Positions 28,201-37,860 of a stretch of DNA of 64,000 nt are shown here, one piece after another. This DNA comes from Phycisphaerae bacterium (GTDB taxonomy: Bacteria; Planctomycetota; Phycisphaerae; UBA1845). The stretch's first letter is position 1. The number at the start of each line of letters is the position of its first letter. The notes below the pieces were generated by a model that made no database searches, was not told the origin of the DNA, and worked only from the letters and a program-made list of their open reading frames with translations. Made by a program: the position numbers and the translations under genes. Location: NCBI GenBank assembly GCA_028289375.1, contig JANQQK010000008.1, forward strand, positions 1-64,000, written 5' to 3'.

Positions 28201-31200
28201 GACAGCACCACCCTCAATGAGGTCGTCTGCGTCAAACACACCGTTGTTGTTGCAATCGCAAACGTTCGGCGGGCTCATCGCATCGCAGGCCGTACCATCA
28301 CCAAGGTACGTGCCAGTGCATGCACCTTCCGTCGTGTCGGTGCATGTCACGGTATCGCAGCAAGCACCTGTCGGGATCACGCAATCGACCGGCTCGGCAC
28401 ACATCATGCCGTCGTCAGTCAACTCGATCGTGAAGTCACCCGTGGCGGCGAAGTCACTACCGATGGCAACGTAGTACGTTGTCCCCATCGTCGTGCAGAG
28501 TGAAACCTCAGCAGCAGTCACCGGATCCGGTGCGGAGCAGCTGTCGTCGTCGGACGCCGCACACACAAGGTCGACACACGTGCCACAATAAACGTGGATC
28601 GTATCGTCGAACGAGGTGTTTGGATCACAGGCACTCACGGTCATGGTATTGCCCGTACCGGTAAACTCGTACCAGAGCGTATTGCCCGGTGCCGGCTCAC
28701 CGTCACAGGTCTCGGTGATGTCGTCGGTCGCACCGCTGTTGTTGCCCGAAACCGGGGTATCAACAGCAAGGGCGATCGAATCAAGACAATCATCATTCGG
28801 CTGCGGGCAGAGATTCGGATCGCAATTCGTTCCGTCACCCTGATACGCGCCCATCGCCGTCGCACAGTCACCCGAGCTGAGCAAGCTGCACGTGCCATCA
28901 GCGGCACAGCATGCACCGGAATCACATGGATCCGGCATGTCTGAGCAACTCGTGCCAAGACCGAGGAATGTGCCCATCTGGTTGTCCGTGCAATCAGTCG
29001 CGGTCGTGTCATCGCACATACCGCCACCGAGGCAGCAAGCACCAGTCTGGCAATCGATCTCAACGTCAATCACCGGCGGAGCACCAGCCGCCCAGTCACC
29101 AATGTTGATGAAGTACTGCGTACCACCGACTACATCGACGGTGAACGACTCAGGGTCTGAACACGCCACTTCCGTAAGCGCGCCAGCACACGTGTCATCA
29201 TCGCTTGTGTAGACAACTGCCGCAGTATCGCCACCTGTGCGATTGACCGACAGCGAGCAATCATCAGTCGGCTGGAAGCAGTACCACACACCGTTGGCAA
29301 GCGAACCAGCATCAAGATTGCAGCTGATATCCGGATCAGCACCGGCCAACGACAGATCAACGTCGTCGTCCGTGAACGGCAACGAACCCGGAGCAACATC
29401 GATGCAGGAGTCGCAATCATCATTGCAGACGAAATCGTCGCAACTCGTGCAATCACCGTTGTAGACAGCATCTGTAATGCCACTGCATACGGCCATTGAC
29501 GTCACCGTGCAGGTACCCGAAGGCAGACAGCACGCACCACGGTTGCTCGGATCGATCGGCTCACAACTGTCCGGCAGATCGTTCAGGTCACAATCGGTCA
29601 GAAGGGGTGGATTCGGTGCGACGTTGATGAAGTTCAGCGTCCAGCTGTTCAACGTTCCCGGATCTGGCGTGGCGGCGTCATGGATCGTCAGCGTCCAGTC
29701 AGACGCCTTTTCAAGACCCACAAACGCACTCAACGCCTCGAACGGACGGAATGAGTCGCCGCCACTGACATCGCCGGTCTGGTCTTCAAGAGCCTGAGCC
29801 GCCGCGTCATTGAGCGTCACGACCAAGCCGCTGTTGCCGTTTCCGAATTCACCGTTGGTGTTCTCGGTGCACAACGGTCCGCCCGTTTCAGCGGTACCGA
29901 TACGGCTCACAAGACGCACGGTCGTCATTGACGATTCGTGTGTCAGATCGATGACAAGATCGCCCACGAACGTGTGCGAAATGTCGAGGCTGACTTCCAT
30001 GTCGACAATCGCACCAGCTGTGCCGGTAAACGTCTCCGTGAAGTTGTCGAACGTGAACGGAGGCGTCGAACCAACCACACAATCGTCAGCGAGCGCCGCA
30101 GCCGGGCTGTACGTCTCAGACTTGAACGTACCACCAGTCGGCAGCAGGTCATCGCCGTCGAAGATCATGTTGCCATTGCAATCGCAACGATTGTTCGGGG
30201 CCAACTCATCACAAGCCGTTCCATCACCGAGATACGTCCCGCTAAGGGTCGTTTCACAGTGCGTCTGAACAACCTCGCTGCAAGTGAAGTCGCCTTCGCA
30301 GCATGCACCCGTTGCGGTGCAGCTATCCGGCTCGCAAGTCGTACCAATACCAAGGAACGTATCCGTCCCGGTGCAAGCCGACTCTTCGACCTCAACGCAG
30401 CCGCCGGTGATTTCGTTGTCACAACAAGCACCGGTAAGAACCTGCGCCTCGCCGACGCGAATATCGTCGATCGCGATGTCGCTTTCGAATCCAGGACCGG
30501 TCACACCGCGGAAGCGGAGATTCACCGTGTCACCCGTGAACGCTGAAAGCGATACCTGCTCAACAAGCCACGGATCAGAATTGCCCGATTGCTGTGGACC
30601 TGAGATTGTTGTCAACGTGGTCCAACTCAGACAGTTGTCGTCGGACACCTCAAGGAACAGGTCGCCCATGTTGACGCCGAACATGTGGTAGGCAAACGTC
30701 ACCGTCGGGTCCGAGAGACTCGCGAGATCGATGCACGGACTCTGCAGAACGAACGTGTCACCGCCGTCGCATGGCACCGAAGACTCGGTGTAGGCATATT
30801 TGCCGCCACCGCCAGCGTCGTCATCCGGTCCTGTCGCAAAGCTTGATCCGGTCAAGCCCATGTTGATTCCCCAATCGCGCCCCGCAGGATCATCGTCAGT
30901 CGCGTTGACCCACAAGCTCGGCGAAAGATCTGGGCAGGCAGCGCCGCATGTCGTCGCACAATCCGAAACTGCATCGAAGTCTTCCACGAACGGGAAGCTC
31001 GTCACGGTCGTGTTGCAAGGACAAGGCTGCGGGCAGACCGTCGTCATGCAGTCTTCGCCCAATGTGAACCCATTTGCGTTCATCATGCCCGTGCAGGTGG
31101 CTTCGTCGGTGGTTTCAACACACATGCCATCCGTCAGGCAGCAGGCACCGTCATCACACGGATTGTCCGTGCAGTCCGTGCCATCACCCAGGTACACGGC

Positions 31201-33054
31201 ATCCATAATGGCCGCACAGGCACTCGGCGACAGAACGGAACAGGTAGTCCCGTCACAGCACGCGCCCGCAAGCGGCGTACAATCAGGCGGATCCATGCAC
31301 GCCATGCCGTCATCGGTAATCTCAAGCAAGAACGCCCCCTGCGTGGAGAAGTCGCTCGCACCGCCAACCGAGACCAAGTATGTCTCGCCGGAATCTGAGC
31401 AGAATGAGATTTCAGACGCCAGGGTCGGATCACCACAGCTATCATCATCACCATCAACACAAATCGGATCGGAGCACGTGCTGCAGAAAATGTTGACTTC
31501 AGTATCAAAGTCAGTGTCCTGATTGCAGGTGCTCACGGTGATGGTGTTGCCGGTACCGGTAATCTCGTACCAAACCTCAGAACCGTTCGCGCCACCAGCA
31601 CCACAACTCGGATTCAGGTCGGAGTTGGCCCCAACGTTCGAACCCAGCGTCGAGCTTGGGACCGCCACGGAAATCGCATCATCGCACAGGTCGTTGCAGG
31701 CCGACGCTGCACAAGACGTGCAGTCACCCTGATACGTACCGCCCGCCATCGTGCAGTCCGCCGAAGTGCCATCGGAGCAACCACCACCGGTCAGGCAGCA
31801 GGCACCCTGGGTCGTCGGATCAGGCGTTTCGCACTCGTCGAGTGTGCCGTCGCCATCACAGTCGGTGGAAATCGGTGCGGCCGAATTGAAGATCAGTGTC
31901 CAACTGTCGAGCGTACCAGTGTCATCCGTAGCATCATCACCGACGATCAACGTCCAATCACCGGTAATCGCCACACCGTCAAAGTCCGACAAGCTGCCTT
32001 CAGGGATAAACTGACCCGTGTACGGAGCGCCAGCCGCGGTAATGGAAGTGATCAGCGTCGTTGCTTCGTCGTTCAGCACGGTTCCGGTGAAGTTCGTGGC
32101 GCCGAGACCATTGCCGTTATCCGTCGTTAATTCGACGGTGATGTCATCCACTCCGTTGTTGTAATTGAGGAACACCTCAAGGTCACCGACCCACGTATGC
32201 GAGATGTTCAATTCGACGTTGACATCCGTCACAACGGTCGCGTCGACAAGCGACTGTGTATCCGAAATCGGGGACAGTGGCATATTGTCCGGGATCGCGA
32301 GTGCAGGCGACGACGTAAATGTCGTGCCGGAACCCTCAAGCAGATCATCGGGATCGAAAATGCCATTGTCATTGCAGTCACACGCATTGCCCGGAGGACC
32401 AAAGTCAGCACAGGTCGTCCCATCACCGAGGTACGTTCCCATGACCACGCCCGTGCAATCCGCTTCGATCTCATCCGTGCAGGATGCACCGTCACAGCAG
32501 GCGCCCATCATGGGCGGTCCGTTTGGAAGCGTCTCGCCGGCACGCATCTGAGACAGTGCGTGCAATGCGTGGACGTCGGTCAGCGCCGCCGCCGCCTGGT
32601 CCGCAATCTGGCGATGACCGGTCGCCGCAGCACTGTCACCAATCAGGCCGACAAGCTTCACCAAGCTGGCGTCAACGCTGTTGAGCAGGGCGCGACCTTC
32701 TTCACCGCGCGAAAGACCTGCCTTCAGCTGACCGCTCTCGCGCTCAAGCGTGAAGGACAGTTCCCGCAACAGTTCATTGATGTACTGCGAACGCAGGCGA
32801 AGGCTGTCAGACTTGGCGATCTGGGCCAACTTCGCAGCATTCTCCGACTTCTCCATGTCCGGAGACATGGTCTTCTCGGCCGATACCTCGCCCTCGACGG
32901 GTGCGGGAATCTCGGCACTGTTCGGGGCCTTCTCCCCAAGCCTGGTCGTAGCACCAACATCTGCCATCACGCTGCCGGCCATCCAACTGCCGACGGCGAG
33001 ACACGATGTCAGCGCCACCAATGTACGCGTGTTCCACGTTACATGCGGTCGCAT
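25243..33054 (-). CDS. Giant (~2600 aa) mosaic secreted protein: P-domains, GACC Cys-rich modules, MAM-like region, dockerin-like segment and C-terminal cohesin-like domain
   Basis: Signal peptide MRPHVTWNTRTLVALTSCLAVGSWMAGSVMA; four (S/N)I(S/T/A)H..(V/A)(G)D(L/I).(V/I)(F/D)L..GTL(D/N/R)SWT(L)xF P-domain units; many 'GACC...C..(A)C.G.YLGDGT.C' units; DDILAIVAAFGG; C-terminal QAGGLVEVDVYLSGVEGLIGFELG. Confidence 0.85.
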   Translation of the reverse strand: MRPHVTWNTRTLVALTSCLAVGSWMAGSVMADVGATTRLGEKAPNSAEIPAPVEGEVSAEKTMSPDMEKSENAAKLAQIAKSDSLRLRSQYINELLRELSFTLERESGQLKAGLSRGEEGRALLNSVDASLVKLVGLIGDSAAATGHRQIADQAAAALTDVHALHALSQMRAGETLPNGPPMMGACCDGASCTDEIEADCTGVVMGTYLGDGTTCADFGPPGNACDCNDNGIFDPDDLLEGSGTTFTSSPALAIPDNMPLSPISDTQSLVDATVVTDVNVELNISHTWVGDLEVFLNYNNGVDDITVELTTDNGNGLGATNFTGTVLNDEATTLITSITAAGAPYTGQFIPEGSLSDFDGVAITGDWTLIVGDDATDDTGTLDSWTLIFNSAAPISTDCDGDGTLDECETPDPTTQGACCLTGGGCSDGTSADCTMAGGTYQGDCTSCAASACNDLCDDAISVAVPSSTLGSNVGANSDLNPSCGAGGANGSEVWYEITGTGNTITVSTCNQDTDFDTEVNIFCSTCSDPICVDGDDDSCGDPTLASEISFCSDSGETYLVSVGGASDFSTQGAFLLEITDDGMACMDPPDCTPLAGACCDGTTCSVLSPSACAAIMDAVYLGDGTDCTDNPCDDGACCLTDGMCVETTDEATCTGMMNANGFTLGEDCMTTVCPQPCPCNTTVTSFPFVEDFDAVSDCATTCGAACPDLSPSLWVNATDDDPAGRDWGINMGLTGSSFATGPDDDAGGGGKYAYTESSVPCDGGDTFVLQSPCIDLASLSDPTVTFAYHMFGVNMGDLFLEVSDDNCLSWTTLTTISGPQQSGNSDPWLVEQVSLSAFTGDTVNLRFRGVTGPGFESDIAIDDIRVGEAQVLTGACCDNEITGGCVEVEESACTGTDTFLGIGTTCEPDSCTATGACCEGDFTCSEVVQTHCETTLSGTYLGDGTACDELAPNNRCDCNGNMIFDGDDLLPTGGTFKSETYSPAAALADDCVVGSTPPFTFDNFTETFTGTAGAIVDMEVSLDISHTFVGDLVIDLTHESSMTTVRLVSRIGTAETGGPLCTENTNGEFGNGNSGLVVTLNDAAAQALEDQTGDVSGGDSFRPFEALSAFVGLEKASDWTLTIHDAATPDPGTLNSWTLNFINVAPNPPLLTDCDLNDLPDSCEPIDPSNRGACCLPSGTCTVTSMAVCSGITDAVYNGDCTSCDDFVCNDDCDSCIDVAPGSLPFTDDDVDLSLAGADPDISCNLDAGSLANGVWYCFQPTDDCSLSVNRTGGDTAAVVYTSDDDTCAGALTEVACSDPESFTVDVVGGTQYFINIGDWAAGAPPVIDVEIDCQTGACCLGGGMCDDTTATDCTDNQMGTFLGLGTSCSDMPDPCDSGACCAADGTCSLLSSGDCATAMGAYQGDGTNCDPNLCPQPNDDCLDSIALAVDTPVSGNNSGATDDITETCDGEPAPGNTLWYEFTGTGNTMTVSACDPNTSFDDTIHVYCGTCVDLVCAASDDDSCSAPDPVTAAEVSLCTTMGTTYYVAIGSDFAATGDFTIELTDDGMMCAEPVDCVIPTGACCDTVTCTDTTEGACTGTYLGDGTACDAMSPPNVCDCNNNGVFDADDLIEGGAVVTETSSPALAIPDGDTVTGVSDTLSLSDSTVITDVNVVLNITHGFTADIDVFLNYNNGVDDITVELTTDNGDAGDNYVDTQLSDEAGVAITAGVPPFTGGFRPEGMLSDFDGQMITGDWTLTVFDDDAAILGTLDSWTLQFNSGAPAGTDCDSNGTLDECESPDPSMTGACCMTDASCADGLTQGACEGMGGVYQGDCTFCEDVECPLPNDECADAISVAVGGSAMGDNTGAIDESTPFCGGTGLLDQGLWYSVTGDGNTLTATTCNPGTDFDTQIQVFCRDCDDLVCVGGNDDQDDNDPFDPACDSTGTGTVHRASTFSWCAEAGQEYFIAVGGFGSTDEGMFELSVSTDSTSCDDAVFCPVPTGACCGATVAAAGGGISCQTDVTQEACETAGGTYAGDFTDCAATGLGGTICDCNGNGVDDSADISATGPAPVGSSDPEPDAAIPSCDAATQMGVDEFLNDTLVVAGGPASIAGDMVVSLDVAHSFVGDLVIDLTNENSGTTVRLVERIGNDPLDTLPLCNDNGISFGNGNDDLVALLSDSASAELDSQTVSVSGGLAYTPFEALSAFDGEDSNGTWTLTLHDGAEIDDGSLRAWSIAFGAIMQTSPDCNSNGTPDECDIADCEDPEGTTPECNDCNGNSIPDECDIASGTSLDEIDGMANGIPDDCEPGDGEPCTRDCDCYIAGVGEPSFDVCDYHYCENDVCTSCARRWGNTCDSFAGFVQTDDILCAVTGFGNYCACPNGDLIAAGGTKGPSGSPLGTDDILAIVAAFGGANPFMCPVPGSGEGCDAATPPTSTGCGGPAAASMATSSAFTGQDLVAAPQSRRSANALGASFVMVPRQRAVQAGGLVEVDVYLSGVEGLIGFELGAAANGGRRGQMSLETVQIDSQRFDYVFNGLTNFPATDAELGRVGGAAMGGSVDVAADKQAYLGTFTFRVSDNAVGAFNVSALAEYVALYSEFGSITMNPVKDVVVLVTTASEGR

Positions 33055-33662
33055 CCTGTTCCTCCTGGTATTAAACGCACTTCCCAAAATTCCGTTCCTC
33101 ACTGCCTTGCACCCGATCTTGTTCCTTACCCGATCGAGCTGAATTGCAGATCACGAGCATCCACGCAATGACTCGCTATAGAAATTGCACAACACCCCTG
33201 CGACAACGTGGTCACAGCGGCGCATGGTTTCACCCTTGATCAACGACTACTTGGTCAATACCGACTCACCCTCAAGATCCCACGCCTGACTTCGTTCACA
33301 ATTTGCAACACCTGCGATCGCAACCACCCCGAACACGACTCCGGAGCAACCGGACAGGTCTTCATTGATGCAGATTGAACGATTTGCCTTGGATGCTGTC
33401 TCGGCAGGAATCCCCTCCTCGTTACTCGCCTTTAGGGCGACGATACAGATGTGACGTCCTGACAGCCGATGGTGCACCTGCGGCGACATGAACGCCCGCT
33501 AACTGAAGGGCGAGTATATCAGGACGTACCGGCCAATTTCAAGCAACAATCCACCATTACCGAGCTACCCGATTTTCGTAAATCCCGTAAACTTCCTACT
33601 TTAACTCGCCTGCCACGCCAGGCCCTTGCCCATTGGCCCCATCCTGATAAAAACACCATCAA

Positions 33663-33736
33663 GCGCCGGTAGCTCAGTCGGATAGAGCATCGGATTTCTA
33701 ATCCGAAAGTCGTGGGTTCGAGTCCCGCCCGGCGCG
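33663..33736 (+). tRNA. tRNA-Arg (anticodon TCT)
   Basis: GCGCCGG-TA-GCTC-AGTCGGATA-GAGC-A-TCGGA-TTTCTAA-TCCGA-AAGTC-GTGGG-TTCGAGT-CCCGC-CCGGCGC-G full cloverleaf. Confidence 0.96.
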
Positions 33737-33775
33737 GTGAACCGACACTTACGTCCACCAACCAGGAGCCCATCC

Positions 33776-34207
33776 GTGTATCAGAAGCTCGCTTCCGCCG
33801 CCATTTTCACGTTGATTTCGGGATTGAACTGTGCACCGGCCCGCGTGGCTGTCCCGTGCGAGATGCCCGACGTTGACGCATCCCCAAACGTCGCCGGCAT
33901 TTACGATTACTTCGGTGTCAATCCGTTCGCCATCACCGGGACCATCACCTTCGAGCAGGAAGGCGACACCGTCCGCGTCACAGACACCACCTACGACTTC
34001 ACCGACAATCGCAGACTCATGGGCGAAGCCACCATCGACGGCAACACGCTCGCCATCCCGCTCGTCCCGATCAACGGCGAGACCGATTACCGCGCTGACG
34101 TCATCTTCCGTTTCAGTGATGACGGTGACACATTCTGTGTCGAATACAACGATACAAACGGCGACGCCGGCGACCTTGGTGATTTTCAGGGTCGACGGCG
34201 TCGGTAA
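33776..34207 (+). CDS. Small secreted hypothetical protein
   Basis: Signal-like N-terminus MYQKLASAAIFTLISGLNCAPA after GGAG; GTG start. Confidence 0.6.
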   Translation: MYQKLASAAIFTLISGLNCAPARVAVPCEMPDVDASPNVAGIYDYFGVNPFAITGTITFEQEGDTVRVTDTTYDFTDNRRLMGEATIDGNTLAIPLVPINGETDYRADVIFRFSDDGDTFCVEYNDTNGDAGDLGDFQGRRRR

Positions 34208-34234
34208 CGCATATTTCGGTTTGGCGATCAGCCG

Positions 34235-34519
34235 CTACTCTTCGACGGTCACGCCCTTCCAGAATGCGACGTAGCCTTCGAAGTGCTTGGCTTCCGGTTT
34301 GGTGTCGGGATAGCACCACGCCGCGTCCTGATTCACCTCGCCACCCACGCTCAAGCTGAAGTATTTTGCGGTCCCCTTCCACGGACAGACCGACGTCGTC
34401 TCACTGTCCTGAAAGAACTCACGCTTGATGGTGTCCGGCGGGAAGTAGTGGTTCCCATCCACGACTTCGCACGTATTGCTTTCCGCCACCACCTGATCAT
34501 TCCAGACTGCCCTAGCCAT
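34235..34519 (-). CDS. DUF427 family protein
   Basis: MARAVWNDQVVAESNTCEVVDGNHYFPPDTIKREFFQDSETTSVCPWKGTAKYFSLSVGGEVNQDAAWCYPDTKPEAKHFEGYVAFWKGVTVEE. Confidence 0.93.
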   Translation of the reverse strand: MARAVWNDQVVAESNTCEVVDGNHYFPPDTIKREFFQDSETTSVCPWKGTAKYFSLSVGGEVNQDAAWCYPDTKPEAKHFEGYVAFWKGVTVEE

Positions 34520-34564
34520 CACGAATCTCCTGAATTCACACCACTCTTCCAACGTTGTGTGATC

Positions 34565-35275
34565 TTAGGAGACACCAGTCAACTGCGACCGTACCCAATC
34601 CAGCGTGACGCCCTTTTCGGCGAGCAGCTTCGACGCCACAGCGTCCTCATCGCGGAGCATGGCCAGCAAAAGGTGCTCCTGCTTGATTTCGCCATCGCCA
34701 AGCCGGTTGGCGGCATCGGTGGCCAAGATCAGAACGTGCCAGAAATTGGGTGAACGAAATGCCTTGCTCAATTCCTGCTGGTGCAGCCACTCGAACTCGC
34801 CATGCCGCGAGTGGGCCAGATCGTGCGTCGGATCAACGCTCGAATTCAGCAGCCCGAGGGTTTTCTCACGTAACGAATCGATCTCCACACCATGCTCCTT
34901 GAGCACCTTGGCCGGCAAACCATCGTCGAGATTCAACAACCCCAATACCAAATGCTCTGTGCCGATGTAGCGATGACCGAATTTGCGGGCCTCGGCGATC
35001 GCGGCGGCGATGGCAGCCTTCGTTTCGTCCGTCTGGGCACGGCGTCCCATAGACGAGCCGCCGTTACCACCCGCCATCTGCGCGCTGACCTTGTCGCGGA
35101 CCGCAGCCAGATCGACCTTCAGCAGTCGCAATGCCTCGGTGGCGACGCACTCGCCCTCGGCAATCAATCCGAGCATCACGTGCCCGGGGGCGAGGTAGTC
35201 GTGGCCAAGCTTGCTGGCCTCCTGATTCGCGAGCGCCATTGCATGGCGGGCCCGATCTGAGAATCTCTCGAACAT
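34565..35275 (-). CDS. Stand-alone double Clp N-domain protein
   Basis: MFERFSDRARHAMALANQEASKLGHDYLAPGHVMLGLIAEGECVATEALRLLKVD...RKFGHRYIGTEHLVLGLLNLDDGLPAKVL; no AAA+ module in the ORF. Confidence 0.9.
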   Translation of the reverse strand: MFERFSDRARHAMALANQEASKLGHDYLAPGHVMLGLIAEGECVATEALRLLKVDLAAVRDKVSAQMAGGNGGSSMGRRAQTDETKAAIAAAIAEARKFGHRYIGTEHLVLGLLNLDDGLPAKVLKEHGVEIDSLREKTLGLLNSSVDPTHDLAHSRHGEFEWLHQQELSKAFRSPNFWHVLILATDAANRLGDGEIKQEHLLLAMLRDEDAVASKLLAEKGVTLDWVRSQLTGVS

Positions 35276-35383
35276 TGTCGTGTCTCCATGGTGTCTTGCG
35301 GTTCAAATATTTTGCGAATTCTACGACCGCCGCGTAGTCTAGCGAGACGAAGCCGGAACAACAATACAACGGAGTTGAGCACG

Positions 35384-36685
35384 ATGAAGCTGCCCGCCAT
35401 TGCCGCCACCGCGACCCTGCTGACGGTCGCCCTGTGTCCCGCCCCAGCCTGCGACGTCGACCTGCCAGCCGCCGACTCCCCAGCCGCCACGACCAGACCC
35501 GATGGCACGCCCACGCCGCCACCTGTCGTTCTGTCCAAAGAGGCCATGGTCATCCACCGCTCCGCGATCGTCTTCGACGGCCACAACGACCTGCCCATCC
35601 GCATGCGAGGTCGCGGAAAATCCAGTTTTGACCAGATTGACATCGCCAAGCCGCAGCCGGACTTCCACACTGACATCGACCGTCTGAACAAGGGCGGATT
35701 GGGTGCCCAGTTCTGGTCCGCCTACGTCCCCTGCTCAACCATGGCCGAAGGCGGAGCCGCCCGGTACGCCCTCGAACAGATCGACCTGATCAAACGCATG
35801 GTGACTCGTTATCCGGATACGTTCGCGATGGCGTACACGGCCGAGGACGTCATCAAGGCCAGACAACAGGGCAAAATCGCAAGCCTGATCGGAATCGAGG
35901 GTGGCCACGCGATCGAGGACTCCCTCGCCACACTGCGGATGTTCCACGAACTCGGCGTGCGATACATGACGCTGACCCACGCCGACACGCTGTCGTGGTG
36001 CGACTCTGCCACCGATGAGCATCGCCACGGCGGGCTGACCGCGTTTGGTGAGAATGTGATTCTGGAGATGAACCGGCTTGGCATGCTGGTCGACATTTCC
36101 CATGTGTCGGCCGACGCGATGCGCGATGTCCTTCGCGTTTCGAAGGCGCCGGTGATTGCGTCGCACTCGTCGGCGTACACGATTGCCGAGCATCCGCGCA
36201 ACGTGCCCGACGACGTGCTCAAGATCGTCGCCAAGAACCGCGGCGTCGTGATGGTGAACTTCTACTCAGCCTTCGTCGAGCCAACCGCCGCCCAGCGCAG
36301 CAGCAATGTGTTCAACGTCCGCCGCGAACTCAAGGAAAAGCACCCCGACGAACATGCGTACCGCCAGGCTTGGCAGAAATGGAAAAACGACAACCCACTG
36401 CCCCGTGGAACCATCCACACCGTCGTGGATCACATCGAGCACATTATCAAGGTCGCAGGCATCGACCATGTGGGACTTGGTTCGGACTATGACGGTGTGA
36501 ACATTCTGCCCAAACAACTCGAAGACGTGGCCAGTTACCCGTACATCACGCAGGCGTTGCTCGATCGTGGCTACGCCGCCGGCGACATCCGCAAGATCCT
36601 CGGCGGCAACGCCCTCCGCGCCCTTCGCGAAGCTGAGACCGTTGCGATCGAGCTGCGAAAATCAAGCGAGCCAATCCTGAAGTGA
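35384..36685 (+). CDS. Membrane (renal-type) dipeptidase, M19 family, exported
   Basis: IVFDGHNDLPIRMR, GIEGGHAIEDSLATLRMFHELGVRYMTLTHAD, LVDISHVSADAMRDVLRVSKAPVIASHSSA, HVGLGSDYDGV. Confidence 0.95.
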   Translation: MKLPAIAATATLLTVALCPAPACDVDLPAADSPAATTRPDGTPTPPPVVLSKEAMVIHRSAIVFDGHNDLPIRMRGRGKSSFDQIDIAKPQPDFHTDIDRLNKGGLGAQFWSAYVPCSTMAEGGAARYALEQIDLIKRMVTRYPDTFAMAYTAEDVIKARQQGKIASLIGIEGGHAIEDSLATLRMFHELGVRYMTLTHADTLSWCDSATDEHRHGGLTAFGENVILEMNRLGMLVDISHVSADAMRDVLRVSKAPVIASHSSAYTIAEHPRNVPDDVLKIVAKNRGVVMVNFYSAFVEPTAAQRSSNVFNVRRELKEKHPDEHAYRQAWQKWKNDNPLPRGTIHTVVDHIEHIIKVAGIDHVGLGSDYDGVNILPKQLEDVASYPYITQALLDRGYAAGDIRKILGGNALRALREAETVAIELRKSSEPILK

Positions 36686-37129
36686 TCACGGTGCGTCGAG
36701 CGTCGATACAGGGTCGCCAACGCTGATCGCGCCTTCACTGACGACCTCACCATGCACGCCAGCGCGGAGGTTCGGCTTCAACGCATCCTTGAGTCCCTGA
36801 TGAAATTCGTCCATCAGGGCGCACGGTCGCGTCTCTCCCCAGATGCGAAGCTCCACATCACCGACCCGCAGCGTCTGTCCCACCGTGTTGGCCAGGTCGA
36901 TGCCCTCGACGAGCACATTTGCCCGACGCGTCTGCCATGGCAGGTCCGCGTTCAACTCAGCCAGTGTCTCGCCCCACAGCTCGCGCGACAGCAGCGTGAC
37001 GCCGCGTTTGCCGTTCGCACGCACGTCACCGCTCAACCCTCTGCCGACGATCGCCCGGTCCTCCGTGATGTCGACCATCGGCTCGTCCTCGCCCTTCCGC
37101 ACAGCCATCGCGACCACCCTGCCCGCCAT
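36686..37129 (-). CDS. MOSC domain protein
   Basis: DITEDRAIVGRGLSGDVRANGKRGVTLLSRE..RRANVLVEGIDLANTVGQTLRVGDVELRIWGETRPCALMDE. Confidence 0.9.
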   Translation of the reverse strand: MAGRVVAMAVRKGEDEPMVDITEDRAIVGRGLSGDVRANGKRGVTLLSRELWGETLAELNADLPWQTRRANVLVEGIDLANTVGQTLRVGDVELRIWGETRPCALMDEFHQGLKDALKPNLRAGVHGEVVSEGAISVGDPVSTLDAP

Positions 37130-37143
37130 CGTCGTCACCTCCG

Positions 37144-37854
37144 TTAGAACCCGAAGATCAAATCGTATCCAGCCACCATGATGGCCACGTCCGCCAGAAC
37201 GTGACTCACCCACGGCGCGAAGATCGTCCCCTCGCGATGCAGAAGCCACGCCCAAACGCATCCGCCGACGAACACGCCCGCGTTGAACAGTATCCCCAGA
37301 CCGACTGTCGGGAAATAGGCCCAGAGAATCACAATGTGGTGCAGGGTGAATCCGATCGACGAGACGACCACTGCCGCACGCCAGTCCATCAGTCGCCGCA
37401 TCCGACCGAACACGAACCACCGCCAGTAATACTCCTCCAGCCCCGAATTCACGATACAGATGAAGGCGGCCAACAAAAAAAAGTGATTCACCCCACCATA
37501 CGCGCGGACCTTCTCGACCAGGGCGTCCGCGTTGATCGCGTCGGCGACGCCGGCGAAGTAGACCGCCAGCAGCACGGCGGCAATCAAAACACCCCACGAG
37601 AATCCGATGAACACAGACAATCCCCGTGGCCGAGCGACGCGCAATCGTCCTCGCTCAACCCCGACGAACCAGACGACCGGCAGAGCATTGACCACCAGCT
37701 TTGATCCGAAGTAAATCGCACCACGCACGCTATCGCCGACGGGCAGGAACGTGTACAGCAAGGCCGCGACGGCATGACCCACCATGGCGACCGTAAGAAT
37801 CAACCATGCTCCACGGTGTTCGGCGGACGTGTTGGACGCCTCAGCCACCATCAC
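37144..37854 (-). CDS. CPBP family (Abi/CAAX-like) intramembrane metalloprotease
   Basis: SGLEEYYWRWFVFGRM (EExxxR) and FTLHHIVILWAYF. Confidence 0.88.
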   Translation of the reverse strand: MMVAEASNTSAEHRGAWLILTVAMVGHAVAALLYTFLPVGDSVRGAIYFGSKLVVNALPVVWFVGVERGRLRVARPRGLSVFIGFSWGVLIAAVLLAVYFAGVADAINADALVEKVRAYGGVNHFFLLAAFICIVNSGLEEYYWRWFVFGRMRRLMDWRAAVVVSSIGFTLHHIVILWAYFPTVGLGILFNAGVFVGGCVWAWLLHREGTIFAPWVSHVLADVAIMVAGYDLIFGF

Positions 37855-37860
37855 CCCGAA

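Noticed and set aside
25243-33054. Possible CRISPR array from recurrent short blocks in this region
   Set aside because: Repeats are long, diverged and in-frame protein-domain repeats without regular spacers.
33519-33773. 84-aa minus-strand ORF containing RAGLEPTTFGLEIRCSIRLSYRR
   Set aside because: It is the antisense translation of tRNA-Arg(TCT), a common annotation artefact.
36686-37597. 303-aa form of the MOSC protein
   Set aside because: The first ~155 residues overprint the CPBP protease gene; MAGRVVAM at 37129 is the credible start.
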